Positions 35,199 through 44,274 of a stretch of DNA of 64,000 bases are shown piece after piece. This DNA comes from Lysinibacillus_B sp050613145 (GTDB lineage Bacteria > Bacillota > Bacilli > Bacillales_A > Planococcaceae): NCBI RefSeq assembly GCF_050613145.1, contig NZ_CP192507.1, positions 558,001 to 622,000 of the forward strand, read 5' to 3'. How positions within the stretch are numbered: position 1 is the first letter of the stretch; every line of letters starts with the position of its first letter. The position numbers and the translations under genes are program-made. The notes beneath the pieces are model-generated. The model made no database searches. It saw only the letters and a program-made list of their open reading frames with translations, and was not told the DNA's origin.

Positions 35199-35240
35199 AA
35201 AAGGGTGTCCGGAAAGTGAAAACTTTCCGGACACCCTTTT
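35199..35240. terminator. strong terminator after the adhesin
   Basis: A perfect 19-bp stem (35199-35217 with 35222-35240) closed by a GAAA tetraloop, with A-run before and TTTT after. Confidence 0.95.
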
Positions 35241-35303
35241 CTTACTTCTTGATACATATCTACTAAGAAATATTGCTCCTGCGGTGGTCGTAAAGAAGCC
35301 ATC

Positions 35304-35325
35304 TCAAAATGTCTTTTCAGATGGC
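35304..35325 (-). terminator. terminator overlapping the sortase stop
   Basis: On the minus strand GCCATCT and AGATGGC form a stem around an A-rich loop, followed by TTCTTTA. Confidence 0.5.
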
Positions 35326-35967
35326 CTCCTTTGCATCTTCAGGTGTATAACGTTGTGTAAATGTTGCGCGAACGGCTAAGCGTTTGGAGCCTTCTTCTGC
35401 ACAAGTAATGAGTGTAAGTAATGTTTCATTCGGTATATCATCGATAATATAGACGTCTGTTTCCTCGATGATGTCCTTCGTTGTCAGCTCATATTCATAC
35501 ACATAGGATAGATCAGATAAATAGATTTTATCGCCGACTTCAGCTTCGTAAAGCGGACCAAATAATATATCTTTTTCTTCAAAGTAATGGCTAGCTAGTG
35601 AATAGTTGCCTTGTCCCATCATTTGCTGTGGTTTCATCGTACCAGCGCCAGCAGCTAAAGCTTCTTTTCCTACACCTTTTAAAATAGGTAACTCTAGGCC
35701 AACTTCAGGGATGGCGATGCTACCGATTACAGGTAAGTCACTCTTGCTCGCTTGGGCACGTAACACATCAACGATCGATAGTGATTGTACCGCTTCAAAA
35801 TCAAAGCTTACCTCACTATTTTCAGTCACTACTTGCTCGGTTGGTGTCGGCACAAGCGACTTACTTAAGTGAGAGACAAGAAAGCTTTGTATAGGGTTGA
35901 TTAAGACGAGCATAAGCCCCGTAATGAACATCAGTATAAGACCGATTTGGATTAGTTTTGTTTTCAT
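35317..35967 (-). CDS. srtA: class A-type sortase
   Basis: The protein has 216 residues: an N-terminal membrane anchor (LIQIGLILMFITGLMLVLI), then the sortase barrel with GNYSLASHYFEE (catalytic His), TLLTLITCAEE (Cys189) and RLAVRATF (Arg198). It would cleave sorting signals and attach surface proteins to peptidoglycan. Convergent with the adhesin gene and separated from it by two hairpins, it is a likely but unproven partner for the LPQTDG signal. The start ATG 35967 has a weak GAGGTGA upstream. A class A assignment is by the TLITC motif and lack of a C-terminal tail. Confidence 0.9.
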   Translation of the reverse strand: MKTKLIQIGLILMFITGLMLVLINPIQSFLVSHLSKSLVPTPTEQVVTENSEVSFDFEAVQSLSIVDVLRAQASKSDLPVIGSIAIPEVGLELPILKGVGKEALAAGAGTMKPQQMMGQGNYSLASHYFEEKDILFGPLYEAEVGDKIYLSDLSYVYEYELTTKDIIEETDVYIIDDIPNETLLTLITCAEEGSKRLAVRATFTQRYTPEDAKEAI

Positions 35968-35980
35968 ACGTCACCTCACA

Positions 35981-36015
35981 AAAAAAGAGAATTTACTATA
36001 TTAAGTAAATTCTCT
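35981..36015 (-). terminator. terminator of the tautomerase gene
   Basis: AGAGAATTTACT (35986-35997) pairs perfectly with AGTAAATTCTCT (36004-36015); on the minus strand seven T residues follow. Confidence 0.88.
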
Positions 36016-36024
36016 CTCAAAATC

Positions 36025-36210
36025 TTATTTATCGCAAGCGCGAACGCCGCCTGTAGCGTAGTGTGCTTTTGACATATCTTCGATGATGATTGTTACGTTT
36101 TGTGCTGGAGCACCTGTTGTTTCAGCTACCGCTTCTGTTACTTTTTCAACTAATGCACGTTTTTGTTCATCCGTACGACCTTCTAATAATTTGACTGTGA
36201 CGATTGGCAT
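36025..36210 (-). CDS. 4-oxalocrotonate tautomerase family protein
   Basis: This is a 61-residue subunit of the smallest tautomerase type. It has the catalytic N-terminal Pro directly after Met (MPIVTVKLLEGRT), then DEQKRALVEKVTEAVAETTG and VTIIIEDM. B. subtilis YwhB, encoded beside ywhD as here, is the orthologue; the enzyme tautomerises 2-hydroxymuconate-like acids in vitro, and the physiological role is unclear. ATG 36210 has GGGGAGGC upstream; divergent from ywhD with 69 bp between. Confidence 0.93.
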   Translation of the reverse strand: MPIVTVKLLEGRTDEQKRALVEKVTEAVAETTGAPAQNVTIIIEDMSKAHYATGGVRACDK

Positions 36211-36279
36211 CTTATAAAGCCTCCCCGCTTTGAGTTATGGTGTATATTATTTATAATAATATAAACGGAGGGATTTACA

Positions 36280-36801
36280 ATGTCTAATGAAGAAAAACCA
36301 AAACAAAAAATGGGCTTTACCATTATTAAAAATGATCCGACTGATGGACATGGTGGGTTTGGGATTGGCTCGCTAACGCTTGAAAATGTATCGCCGGTGA
36401 TTATTGATGTGCAGGAAAAAACAGCGGCTGTGGAAATCGGCGCGATGCATGCGAAAAGTGATGTAGAACGGGGCATCAAGTTCACAACGAATCGGGAAGA
36501 TTCTGAAGGTGGGAAAACATACTGGCTTGTATGGGTCACGATTGATTATAAAGCGGACGGTCCTTACTTTGCGGGTGTGACGGCATGTGAGATGGTTGTA
36601 AACCGTGAAAAACGTCGCGGCTATAAGTTGCTACCAGAGCATGTAAATAAAATGGATAAATCGATGAAGCGACATATTATGGTTGATTTTATGGATGATG
36701 TCTCAAAGCAAGTGTTGACTGATTTCTTTAAGACGCATAACTTGGAAATGTGGCATCGGAGTGAGCAGAAACTACGAGATGATTTAACTGTAAAACCATA
36801 A
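36280..36801 (+). CDS. ywhD: YwhD family protein
   Basis: The protein has 173 residues from ATG 36280 with ACGGAGGGA upstream. It is a soluble protein with the YwhD pattern (GFTIIKNDPTDGHGGFGIG, GAMHAKSDVERGIKF, YWLVWVTIDY). Function unknown; conserved next to ywhB in Bacillus. No clear terminator follows directly. Confidence 0.9.
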   Translation: MSNEEKPKQKMGFTIIKNDPTDGHGGFGIGSLTLENVSPVIIDVQEKTAAVEIGAMHAKSDVERGIKFTTNREDSEGGKTYWLVWVTIDYKADGPYFAGVTACEMVVNREKRRGYKLLPEHVNKMDKSMKRHIMVDFMDDVSKQVLTDFFKTHNLEMWHRSEQKLRDDLTVKP

Positions 36802-36895
36802 AATTTTTGCATCATAAAGATAAAAGCTATATGTTCGTCAATCTTTTTGTAGAAAAATATATAAAAATGCGTGAACAAAGTGTGACAATTGTAAT

Positions 36896-37123
36896 TAGTA
36901 TTGAATCGGTAGTTGAAACTACTAATGAAAAAAAGTACACTTGAAGCAGAGCTTACAGTAGTAGGCGCTAGGACACTTGGCCAAACGAAAAGCGATGAGA
37001 GCTATGCGGCATTTGAACATTCCCAAGCCGAATGCCCCATGATTCTCATGCTTTCGCTTGCCATAAAAGGGCTACTTCTTCCCACGGAACAATCGTATTT
37101 CCGGGGAAGAAGTAGCTCTTTTT
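36896..37123 (+). ncRNA. candidate structured RNA with its own terminator
   Basis: Between ywhD and pbpG lies a region with nested complementary segments: TGGC (36978-36981)/GCCA (37060-37063), AAGCGA (36990-36995)/TCGCTT (37054-37059), TGAGA (36996-37000)/TCTCA (37044-37048) and GGCATT (37008-37013)/AATGCC (37031-37036). Together they fold as one long irregular hairpin. A strong terminator hairpin (stem 37069-37083 with 37104-37118, inner CGGAA/TTCCG, then TTTTT) follows at once. A TAGTAT near 36896 may be a -10. No open frame here has a ribosome site. The class is not recognised; a 6S-like RNA or a cis leader are possibilities. Confidence 0.45.
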
Positions 37124-37252
37124 ATTTTCATTCGGCAGATGGACGCCCATCTCTATAGGTGGTGAGATGAATACAAGTAGACAAAATCCGAACGCCATTA
37201 AGCCGAGGGGTAATTGATTAATGAAAGTCCTGGTATACCATTAGACGTATCA

Positions 37253-39337
37253 TTATTGTGCAGGTTCCTTAAATAATTCAAATGGTAGCCAGTTTAGTAA
37301 GCTATCCCATGAATTTTCTAATGACTCTGGATTAAACCAATCAGAATCAAACCAATACGTCGAGCATTTTTCTGTTGGCACATTTTCTGCTTTTACATAG
37401 ACGAGACGCTGATTCTCTGGGCATGCCTCGGTCGCAATTTTACCAGAAGTAATATCGACTACTACGCCTTCAACAGTAGACGGCGCTACAAATTCCTCGT
37501 TAGGCAATCCTTTATGCACAGCCTCCATAAAATCGATCCATACTTGCTTTGTAGTCGAATTATCTGCTTGTGTAGATAAATTTTTTCCATGATCATAGCC
37601 ATTCCATACACCTGTTGTTAAATGAGTAGAGTAACCAACCATCCATTGGTCACTGTTTGTTGTGCCAGATTTGGCTGCATACGTATGCGTCATTTTTGGT
37701 CGAATGGATACACCTGTTGCAGGAGAGTAATCGCTAAATACAGGATCAAATATGCCTGTGAGCATTTGCGTCATAATGTACGCATCTGCTTCCGTTACAA
37801 CTTGTTCGTTTTTAGGTTGTTCATACTCATAAACGATTTGTCCTTTCGCATTTTCAATGGAAAGAATCGTTGTCGCATGAAGAGATTCACCACCAGCCGC
37901 TAGTATGTTGTAAGCATTTGTTAAGGCATAAAGTGATGTTTCGATTGTTCCGAGTGCAATAGAAGGTGACTCACTTTTTGTTGAATTTAACTGGAAACGC
38001 TCTAATACATTACGGAAACTTGGGTAACCGATATCTTGTAATGTTTTCACTGCATACACATTATCAGAAATAGCTACTGCTTGTGCCAGTGACATTTCAT
38101 GGGTTGCAAACTGTCCGTTCACATTTTTTGGTGTATAGGTTTGGCGACCGTTATCATACGTAAAGGTCGTTTGCGATACGTCTTTAAATGTCATCGGTGT
38201 ATAGCCTTTTTCTAGTGCTGCTGTATATAAAATTGGTTTAATGGTCGAGCCAGGTTGACGTTGTGCGAGTGTCACACGGTTAAATGAGCTCGTCCCATAA
38301 TCACGCCCACCGACAAGGGCTGTTACAAACCCAGTATGAGGGTCCATACTGACAAGACCCACTTGTAATTCACTATCGGGCATATGGTTAGCGACCGCTT
38401 GTTCTGCCGCCTGTTGATGTGCTTGATTTAAAGTTGTTTTAATTTTCCAGCCGCCTTCACTAATGTTTAAGTTTTGGCTTTCTAAAATTTCACTTGCTTC
38501 AGCCCACACAACATCTAGGAAATAAGGGGCAATCGATTTGGATGCAATCCACTCGTCACTTTTATACACCAGCTGTTCTGAAACGCCGCGCTCTTTTTCT
38601 GTTGCTGTAATTTTCCCTTGACTTTCCATTAAGCTTAAAATAAGCTGTTGGCGTTCTGTCGCCTTTTGTTCATTGGCAAGAGGCGAATAGTATGTTGGCC
38701 CTTTTGGAATACCTGCAAGCATCGCTGCTTCCGCTAATGTTAAATCACCGGAGGATTTTCCGAAATAGTAACGACTCGCCGCTTCCGCTCCGTACATTCC
38801 GTGACCGTAATAAACCGTATTTAAATAGCCCTCTAAAATCTCATCTTTCCCGTAAAATATTTCAAGGCGGTAGGCATATAGGGCTTCGTTAATTTTCCGT
38901 GTCCACGTTTTTTCATGTGTTAAAAATAAGTTTCGTGCATACTGCTGTGTGAGTGTGCTCGCCCCTTGCACTTTGGACCCGGCTTTCAAATCTGCTAATA
39001 AGGCCCCCGCGATACGAGAGTAATCAAACCCACCATGTTCATAGAAATCCTTATCTTCTACAGCGATCGTTGCATCGATTAAATAGGGTGATAACTCATC
39101 GATTGAGACCCAGTAACGGCGTTCGTCTGTATAGTAGTCACCGATTTGATTATTTTGACTATCTAAAAATATCGAAGCTTTCGGAACTGTCAGTGGTGGT
39201 GCGCCAGCTATTTGTGCATAAACACGTAATGAGAGGATTGAAACCACAAATGCACTAGCTAATGCAATCGTGACTAACAGTACATTTTTGGACCATTTTT
39301 TACGTGTTTTCTTTTTAAAATATTGACGTCGTTTCAT
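37253..39337 (-). CDS. pbpG: class A penicillin-binding protein (transglycosylase/transpeptidase)
   Basis: The protein has 694 residues. A cytoplasmic Arg/Lys-rich tail and one membrane helix (NVLLVTIALASAFVVSILSL) precede a GT51 glycosyltransferase domain (AVEDKDFYEHGGFDYSRI, GASTLTQQYARNLFL, RKINEALYAYRLE, KDEILEGYLN) and a transpeptidase domain with PGSTIKP (active Ser), ISDN and KSGT. It polymerises and cross-links peptidoglycan. Position beside ywhD and before speB matches B. subtilis pbpG (ywhE, PBP2d), which acts in the forespore. ATG 39337 follows GAGGTGAAA. Confidence 0.92.
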   Translation of the reverse strand: MKRRQYFKKKTRKKWSKNVLLVTIALASAFVVSILSLRVYAQIAGAPPLTVPKASIFLDSQNNQIGDYYTDERRYWVSIDELSPYLIDATIAVEDKDFYEHGGFDYSRIAGALLADLKAGSKVQGASTLTQQYARNLFLTHEKTWTRKINEALYAYRLEIFYGKDEILEGYLNTVYYGHGMYGAEAASRYYFGKSSGDLTLAEAAMLAGIPKGPTYYSPLANEQKATERQQLILSLMESQGKITATEKERGVSEQLVYKSDEWIASKSIAPYFLDVVWAEASEILESQNLNISEGGWKIKTTLNQAHQQAAEQAVANHMPDSELQVGLVSMDPHTGFVTALVGGRDYGTSSFNRVTLAQRQPGSTIKPILYTAALEKGYTPMTFKDVSQTTFTYDNGRQTYTPKNVNGQFATHEMSLAQAVAISDNVYAVKTLQDIGYPSFRNVLERFQLNSTKSESPSIALGTIETSLYALTNAYNILAAGGESLHATTILSIENAKGQIVYEYEQPKNEQVVTEADAYIMTQMLTGIFDPVFSDYSPATGVSIRPKMTHTYAAKSGTTNSDQWMVGYSTHLTTGVWNGYDHGKNLSTQADNSTTKQVWIDFMEAVHKGLPNEEFVAPSTVEGVVVDITSGKIATEACPENQRLVYVKAENVPTEKCSTYWFDSDWFNPESLENSWDSLLNWLPFELFKEPAQ

Positions 39338-39642
39338 ACGATTTCACCTCGATCTGTACTCGTTATGGTAGTATGTGCTTTTCGTGTGAATTAATAACGA
39401 AAAACTCTTGCACTTTGCAGAAAAACATCTATACTTTTTTTGAACTGCATAATATAGTACGTTTAACTTAAACGAAAAGTTTCAATTGTGTTACAAAAGT
39501 ATTTCATTTGTGTAAAATTTGCAGTTTAGATAAATTGATACTTGCATTTTTAACATTTAATCACAGGAATATTCCTATTATTCTAGGAAATAATTTAAAT
39601 GGTACAAATGCAGTGCAAAAATAACTAGAGAAGGTGAATAAT
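39338..39642. other. divergent intergenic region pbpG / speB
   Basis: 305 bp without a gene, very A+T-rich. It must hold both divergent promoters. A short palindrome AGGAATATTCCT lies near 39566. No convincing -35/-10 pair stood out by eye. Confidence 0.5.
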
Positions 39643-40515
39643 ATGCGTTTTGATGAAACTTATTCAGGGAATGTTTTTATTAAAAGTCATCCTAATTATG
39701 AAGAAAGTACAGCGGTTTTATATGGTATGCCGATGGACTGGACAGTAAGTTATCGTCCAGGTTCTCGTTTTGGTCCTGCACGTATTCGTGAAGTATCGAT
39801 TGGATTAGAAGAATACAGCTTGTATTTAGATCGTGAGCTTGGCGATGTAAAATTCTTTGATGCGGGCGATATTCCACTACCGTTTGGTAATCCAGAAAAA
39901 TCATTAAAGGAAATTAAAGACTGGGTGCGTAAGCTACTGGCTGATGGCAAAATTCCTGTCGGTATGGGCGGAGAGCATTTAGTGTCTCTACCTGTAATGG
40001 AAGCTGTGTATGAGAAATATGAAGACCTTGCCATTATTCATTTTGATGCACATACAGATTTACGTACAGACTACGAAGGGGAGCCGTATTCACATGCGAC
40101 ACCAATTCGTAAAATTGCTGACCAAATCGGACCATCGAATGTATACTCATTCGGTATTCGCTCAGGTTTAAAAGAAGAAATGGAATGGGCAAAGGAAAAC
40201 GGCATGCACATTTCGTTATTCGAAGTATTAGAGCCACTGAAAAAAGTATTACCAACACTTGCTGGTCGCAACGTATATGTAACGATCGATATCGACGTAT
40301 TAGACCCAGCGCATGCACCAGGTACAGGCACAGTAGATGCGGGCGGGATTACATCAAAAGAGCTACTGGCATCCATCCACGAAATCGCACGCTCTGAAGT
40401 AAATGTTGTAGGTTTCGATTTAGTAGAAGTAGCCCCAGTGTACGACCACTCAGAAATGACGGCGAACACTGCCGCAAAGATAATGCGCGAAATGATTTTA
40501 GGCTGGGTAAAATAA
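39643..40515 (+). CDS. speB: agmatinase
   Basis: The protein has 290 residues, the same length as B. subtilis SpeB. It hydrolyses agmatine to putrescine and urea. The two-Mn ureohydrolase site is complete: GMGGEH, IIHFDAHTDLR and TIDIDVLDPAHAPGTGT, with VVGFDLVEVAPVYDHS at the end. ATG 39643 follows GAGAAGGTGA; a GTG nine bases upstream lies within the ribosome site. In B. subtilis speE (spermidine synthase) precedes speB in an operon; no speE is present here. Confidence 0.95.
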   Translation: MRFDETYSGNVFIKSHPNYEESTAVLYGMPMDWTVSYRPGSRFGPARIREVSIGLEEYSLYLDRELGDVKFFDAGDIPLPFGNPEKSLKEIKDWVRKLLADGKIPVGMGGEHLVSLPVMEAVYEKYEDLAIIHFDAHTDLRTDYEGEPYSHATPIRKIADQIGPSNVYSFGIRSGLKEEMEWAKENGMHISLFEVLEPLKKVLPTLAGRNVYVTIDIDVLDPAHAPGTGTVDAGGITSKELLASIHEIARSEVNVVGFDLVEVAPVYDHSEMTANTAAKIMREMILGWVK

Positions 40516-40529
40516 TAGATTTTATTATA

Positions 40530-40571
40530 AAGTGTAGACAAGCCTGTGTTCAGGTTTGTTTGCACTTTTTT
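40530..40571 (+). terminator. terminator after speB
   Basis: A 17-bp stem with G-U pairs and mismatches (40530-40546 with 40551-40567, loop TGTT), followed by TTTT. Confidence 0.8.
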
Positions 40572-40717
40572 AGTATTAATAATCATATGAGAGAGTACTA
40601 ACCTAGACTTGTTGCCGAGGAAAGTCATTTATTCAGCCAGTTCATTCTTGATTAAATAGAGAAAACTATCCTATAATAAGAAGGTTATATAATCGAACTA
40701 AAGGAGTGGTCCAGGCG

Positions 40718-41149
40718 GTGAACGATGTAGGAACTGAAGTGAAAATAAAGCTCGTTTCTTCTATTCTCCCGACAGAGGGTGAATTAGAAACATATGAGAT
40801 GTGGCTACAAGGAACCTTTATTGAAAAAGCGGGGACGCACTATTTACGATATGAGGAAGTACAGGATGATAAAAACATCCGTACGACAGTCAAATTAACA
40901 GATGAGCAGGCGCTTATTATGCGCAAGGGCGGCGTGAATATGCGCTTGCCACTCAACACAAAACAAAAGGAACAAGGTCATTACGATAGCCCGTACGGCA
41001 CGATTCCACTAGTGACAAAAACCCATCAACTATCGTATGAGCGACGAGAGGCAAGTGGCGAGTTTAAAACGCAGTATGATTTAATTCTCGGCGGTACGTC
41101 AGTCGGCAACTATACGTTACAAATATATTATACGGAGGTACAACTATGA
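40718..41149 (+). CDS. ywiB: DUF1934 family protein YwiB
   Basis: The protein has 143 residues: a beta-barrel (calycin-like) DUF1934 domain with the LRYEE, MRLPLNTKQKEQGHYDSPYG and YDLILGGTSVGNYTLQIYY segments. YwiB precedes argS in B. subtilis in the same way. GTG 40718 is preferred (AAGGAG 11 bases upstream); a GTG at 40706 overlaps the ribosome site. The end overlaps the argS start by ATGA, so the two are coupled. Function unknown. Confidence 0.88.
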   Translation: MNDVGTEVKIKLVSSILPTEGELETYEMWLQGTFIEKAGTHYLRYEEVQDDKNIRTTVKLTDEQALIMRKGGVNMRLPLNTKQKEQGHYDSPYGTIPLVTKTHQLSYERREASGEFKTQYDLILGGTSVGNYTLQIYYTEVQL

Positions 41150-42813
41150 ACGCAGTAGAACAACTACAACAACAAATTAAAGCTGCGCTTGCTACTGCTG
41201 CTGTGAAAGCAGGCTTAGTAGAAGAGGCAAGTGACTTAAATATTCATTTAGAAACACCGAAGGATAAAGCAAACGGTGACTTTGCAACAAACTTAGCGAT
41301 GCAATTAACAAAGGTTGCGAAAAAGCCACCACGTGCGATTGCAGAAGCAATTTTAGAAAACCTTGACACAGCAGGGACAGATATTGAGAAAATCGACATC
41401 GCAGGTCCTGGCTTTATGAACATTACAGTACGTAAAGATTTCCTTGCGGGTGTTGTGAAAGCTGCTTTTGAGCAAGCAGAAAACTACGGTCGTTCAAACG
41501 CTGGTGCGGGTGAAAAAGTACAAGTAGAGTTCGTATCAGCAAACCCAACAGGTGACTTACATTTAGGTCACGCGCGCGGGGCTTCCGTTGGTGACTCTTT
41601 ATGTAACGTAATGGATTTTGCTGGTTACAATGTTTCACGTGAGTACTATATTAACGATGCAGGTAATCAAATTAATAACTTAGCATACTCGTTAGAAGCA
41701 CGTTATAAGCAAGCTTTAGGCATGGATGCTGAAATGCCAGAAGACGGCTACCATGGTCCAGATATTATTGAAATTGCAGGGCAGTTAAAAGAAGAGTTTG
41801 GTGCAGATATTTTAGAGAAATCAGATGAAGAGCGTTTCAAATTTTTCCGTGAGCATGGACTGCGCCTAGAGTTAGCGAAATTACAAAAAGACTTAGCGAA
41901 TTTCCGTGTTGAATTTGATGTATGGTATTCAGAAACATCTTTATACAACAATGGTAAAATCGATGTAGCATTAGATAAATTAAAAGCAAATGGTCACGTA
42001 TTTGAAGAGGAAGGTGCCACTTGGTTCCGTTCGACAACATTTGGTGACGACAAAGACCGTGTATTAATTAAAAACGATGGCTCTTACACATACTTAACGC
42101 CGGATATCGCCTACCACGAAGATAAATTACAGCGTGGTTTCGATAAGCTCATTAATATTTGGGGCGCTGATCACCACGGATATATTCCACGTATGAAAGC
42201 AGCAATCGAGGCACTTGGCTATAATCGCGGCACATTAGAAGTAGACATTATCCAAATGGTCCAGCTGTACAAAAACGGCGAGAAATTCAAAATGTCGAAG
42301 CGTACGGGTAATGCGGTAACAATGCGTGAATTAGTAGAAGAAGTAGGCTTAGATGCCGTTCGTTATTTCTTCGTGAAAACAGCAGGCGACTCGCATATGG
42401 ATTTCGACCTGGATTTAGCGGTATCGCAATCAAATGAAAACCCAGTGTACTATGCACAATACGCACATGCACGTATTGCGTCGATTTTACGTGCAGCAGG
42501 TGAGCAAGGCTATGCCGCTTCACTTGACAACCTTGGCCTACTAACAGCAGAAAAAGAAGAAGAGGTACTGAAAAAAGTAGGGGCATTCCCGCAAGTTGTG
42601 GCAGATGCAGCGAAACACCGCACACCACACCGCATTGCTAACTACATTCAAGACCTAGCGGCAACATTCCACAGCTTCTATAATGCTGAAAAAGTAATTA
42701 ACCAAGATAACAAAGAATTAACAGAAGCACGCTTAGCTTTAATCACAGCCGTTAAAACAACATTAGCGAACGCTCTAAAACTAATTGGCGTAAGTGCACC
42801 TGAAAAAATGTAA
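41146..42813 (+). CDS. argS: arginyl-tRNA synthetase
   Basis: The protein has 555 residues, the standard class I length. It has the N-terminal Add1 domain, the HIGH-type motif HLGHARGA near residue 138, WGADHHGYIPRMKAAIEALG, the KMSKS-type motif KMSKRTG near residue 380, and a DALR anticodon domain ending ALKLIGVSAPEKM. Joined to ywiB by a 4-bp overlap with GGAGGT at 41133. Confidence 0.97.
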   Translation: MNAVEQLQQQIKAALATAAVKAGLVEEASDLNIHLETPKDKANGDFATNLAMQLTKVAKKPPRAIAEAILENLDTAGTDIEKIDIAGPGFMNITVRKDFLAGVVKAAFEQAENYGRSNAGAGEKVQVEFVSANPTGDLHLGHARGASVGDSLCNVMDFAGYNVSREYYINDAGNQINNLAYSLEARYKQALGMDAEMPEDGYHGPDIIEIAGQLKEEFGADILEKSDEERFKFFREHGLRLELAKLQKDLANFRVEFDVWYSETSLYNNGKIDVALDKLKANGHVFEEEGATWFRSTTFGDDKDRVLIKNDGSYTYLTPDIAYHEDKLQRGFDKLINIWGADHHGYIPRMKAAIEALGYNRGTLEVDIIQMVQLYKNGEKFKMSKRTGNAVTMRELVEEVGLDAVRYFFVKTAGDSHMDFDLDLAVSQSNENPVYYAQYAHARIASILRAAGEQGYAASLDNLGLLTAEKEEEVLKKVGAFPQVVADAAKHRTPHRIANYIQDLAATFHSFYNAEKVINQDNKELTEARLALITAVKTTLANALKLIGVSAPEKM

Positions 42814-42913
42814 TCATCGTAAGCCATCCTTTATGGGTGGCTTCTATTAATTCCTGCGACGTATTTTGGGATTGCACAAGCCGCACTACAATAGAGTTTT
42901 CAGAAAATTATTC

Positions 42914-42941
42914 TTTTCAAAACGGAGATTTCAGCTATAAT
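42914..42941 (+). promoter_or_regulatory. promoter of the B12 operon
   Basis: TTTTCA (42914-42919), 16-bp spacer and TATAAT (42936-42941) lie just upstream of the cobalamin riboswitch. Confidence 0.5.
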
Positions 42942-42965
42942 AGAAATGTTAGACAATTTGATAGT

Positions 42966-43125
42966 AATAAAGGTTCTTTGCGATGTGCAAAGATAATAGG
43001 GAAGTCGGTGTAAGTCCGACGCGGTCCCGCCACTGTAACTGCTAGCTCGCTTATAGAAAACCACTGATCCATTCGGGAAGGAATAAGCCAGCGTTTGATG
43101 CATAAGCCAGGAGACCTGCCTTTAT
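42966..43125 (+). promoter_or_regulatory. cobalamin (B12) riboswitch
   Basis: The aptamer core is present in order: an AGGTTC P1/P2 side, AATAGGGAA, the GTCGGTGTAAGTCCGAC hairpin, GCGGTCCCGCCACTGT (B12 box region) and the closing AAGCCAGGAGACCTGCC at 43104-43120. It lies upstream of btuF and switches expression off when adenosylcobalamin is abundant. Confidence 0.96.
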
Positions 43126-43202
43126 GAACACCAAGATGACCTACGAGGATAGGAAGGTGGCTTTTGAGTATAGATGTTATACGTAATGTTAGCCTTTTCC
43201 AA

Positions 43203-43230
43203 AGTCTCTCGTACTTGAGAGGCTTTTTTA
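43203..43230 (+). terminator. riboswitch expression-platform terminator
   Basis: AGTCTCTC (43203-43210) pairs with GAGAGGCT (43217-43224), one G-U, followed by a T-run. It sits 78 bp downstream of the aptamer and 90 bp before btuF, as expected for transcriptional control. Confidence 0.75.
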
Positions 43231-43320
43231 TTTACAAATTTATCTATTTTTACAAACGTGCCACCATCTTAGGTTAATTGGATTAAAGGTATATCTTTCG
43301 GATAATAGGAGGAACAACAA

Positions 43321-44274
43321 ATGAAGAAGTTTTGGCAGTTAGCCGCATCAGCAACACTTGCATTAAGTATGCTTGTAGCATGTGGAACAGAAAAGGAAAC
43401 AGAAACGCAACAAAAGGAAGGTGCTGTCGTTGTAGAGGAAAATAATGAGACAGCCTTTCCAGTAACAGCTGTAGATGCACTCGGCAATGAAATTACATTA
43501 GAAGAAGCACCAGATCGTATCGTGTCATTAACACCATCCAATACAGAGATTTTATTTGGCCTTGGCCTGGATGAAGAAATTGTCGGTGTGAATGACAATG
43601 ACAACTATCCTGAACAAGTAGCGGACAAAACGCGTGTAGGTGGCATTGAGTATAATGTCGAAACGATTGTGTCATTACAGCCGGATATTGTATTTGCACA
43701 TGAATCAAGTATGTTTTCACTTGAAAGTGCGATTGCACAATTAGAGGCATCAGGTGTTACCGTATTCGTCGTGAACAATGCAGAAAACTTTGAGGAGACA
43801 TATGATACGATTGAAGTAGTAGGTACATTAACAGGAAAAGAGGATGAGGCGGAAGAAGTCATCTCATCGATTCAAGCAAAACTAGCAGATATTGAAGCGA
43901 AATTAGAAGGAGTAGAACCAAAAACAGCCTTTATGGTTGTTGGAGGAGCACCTAATATTTATGTTGTTGGGCAAAATACATTTATGAATGAAATGCTCAA
44001 GTTCATTCATGTTGAAAATGCCGTAAAAGAAGATGGATGGCCGATGTATAGCCCAGAGCAATTCTTGGCAGCAAATCCAGATTCCATCATTTTCACTTAT
44101 GAGGGGGATGATGAAACAATTAAAAATAACCCAGCTTTTGCGAACATGACAGCTGTTCAAAATAATGCATTAACAGTCGTAGATGCTAATACAACAAGTC
44201 GTCAAGGTCCACGTATTGCAGATGGTGTTGAATCGATCGCAAAAGCAATTTATCCAGAGGTTTTTAATGACTAA
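43321..44274 (+). CDS. btuF: cobalamin ABC transporter substrate-binding lipoprotein
   Basis: This is a 317-residue protein. The lipobox LVAC places the lipid-modified cysteine at residue 21. The remainder is a class III periplasmic-binding-protein fold (DALGNEITLEEAPDRIVSLTPSNTEILFGLG, YNVETIVSLQPDIVFAHES). It captures cobalamin or cobinamide outside the membrane. ATG 43321 has ATAGGAGGAAC upstream. First gene of the riboswitch-controlled operon; its end overlaps btuC by 8 bp. Confidence 0.93.
   Translation: MKKFWQLAASATLALSMLVACGTEKETETQQKEGAVVVEENNETAFPVTAVDALGNEITLEEAPDRIVSLTPSNTEILFGLGLDEEIVGVNDNDNYPEQVADKTRVGGIEYNVETIVSLQPDIVFAHESSMFSLESAIAQLEASGVTVFVVNNAENFEETYDTIEVVGTLTGKEDEAEEVISSIQAKLADIEAKLEGVEPKTAFMVVGGAPNIYVVGQNTFMNEMLKFIHVENAVKEDGWPMYSPEQFLAANPDSIIFTYEGDDETIKNNPAFANMTAVQNNALTVVDANTTSRQGPRIADGVESIAKAIYPEVFND

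Noticed and set aside
35114..35302. 62-codon minus-strand frame beside the sortase, possible transposase remnant
   Set aside because: The first 20 residues looked protein-like, but the frame then crosses the adhesin terminator and coding region; no transposase motif or inverted repeats were found.
36913..37158. 81-codon plus-strand frame between ywhD and pbpG
   Set aside because: No ribosome site, odd composition, and it runs straight through the structured RNA and its terminator.
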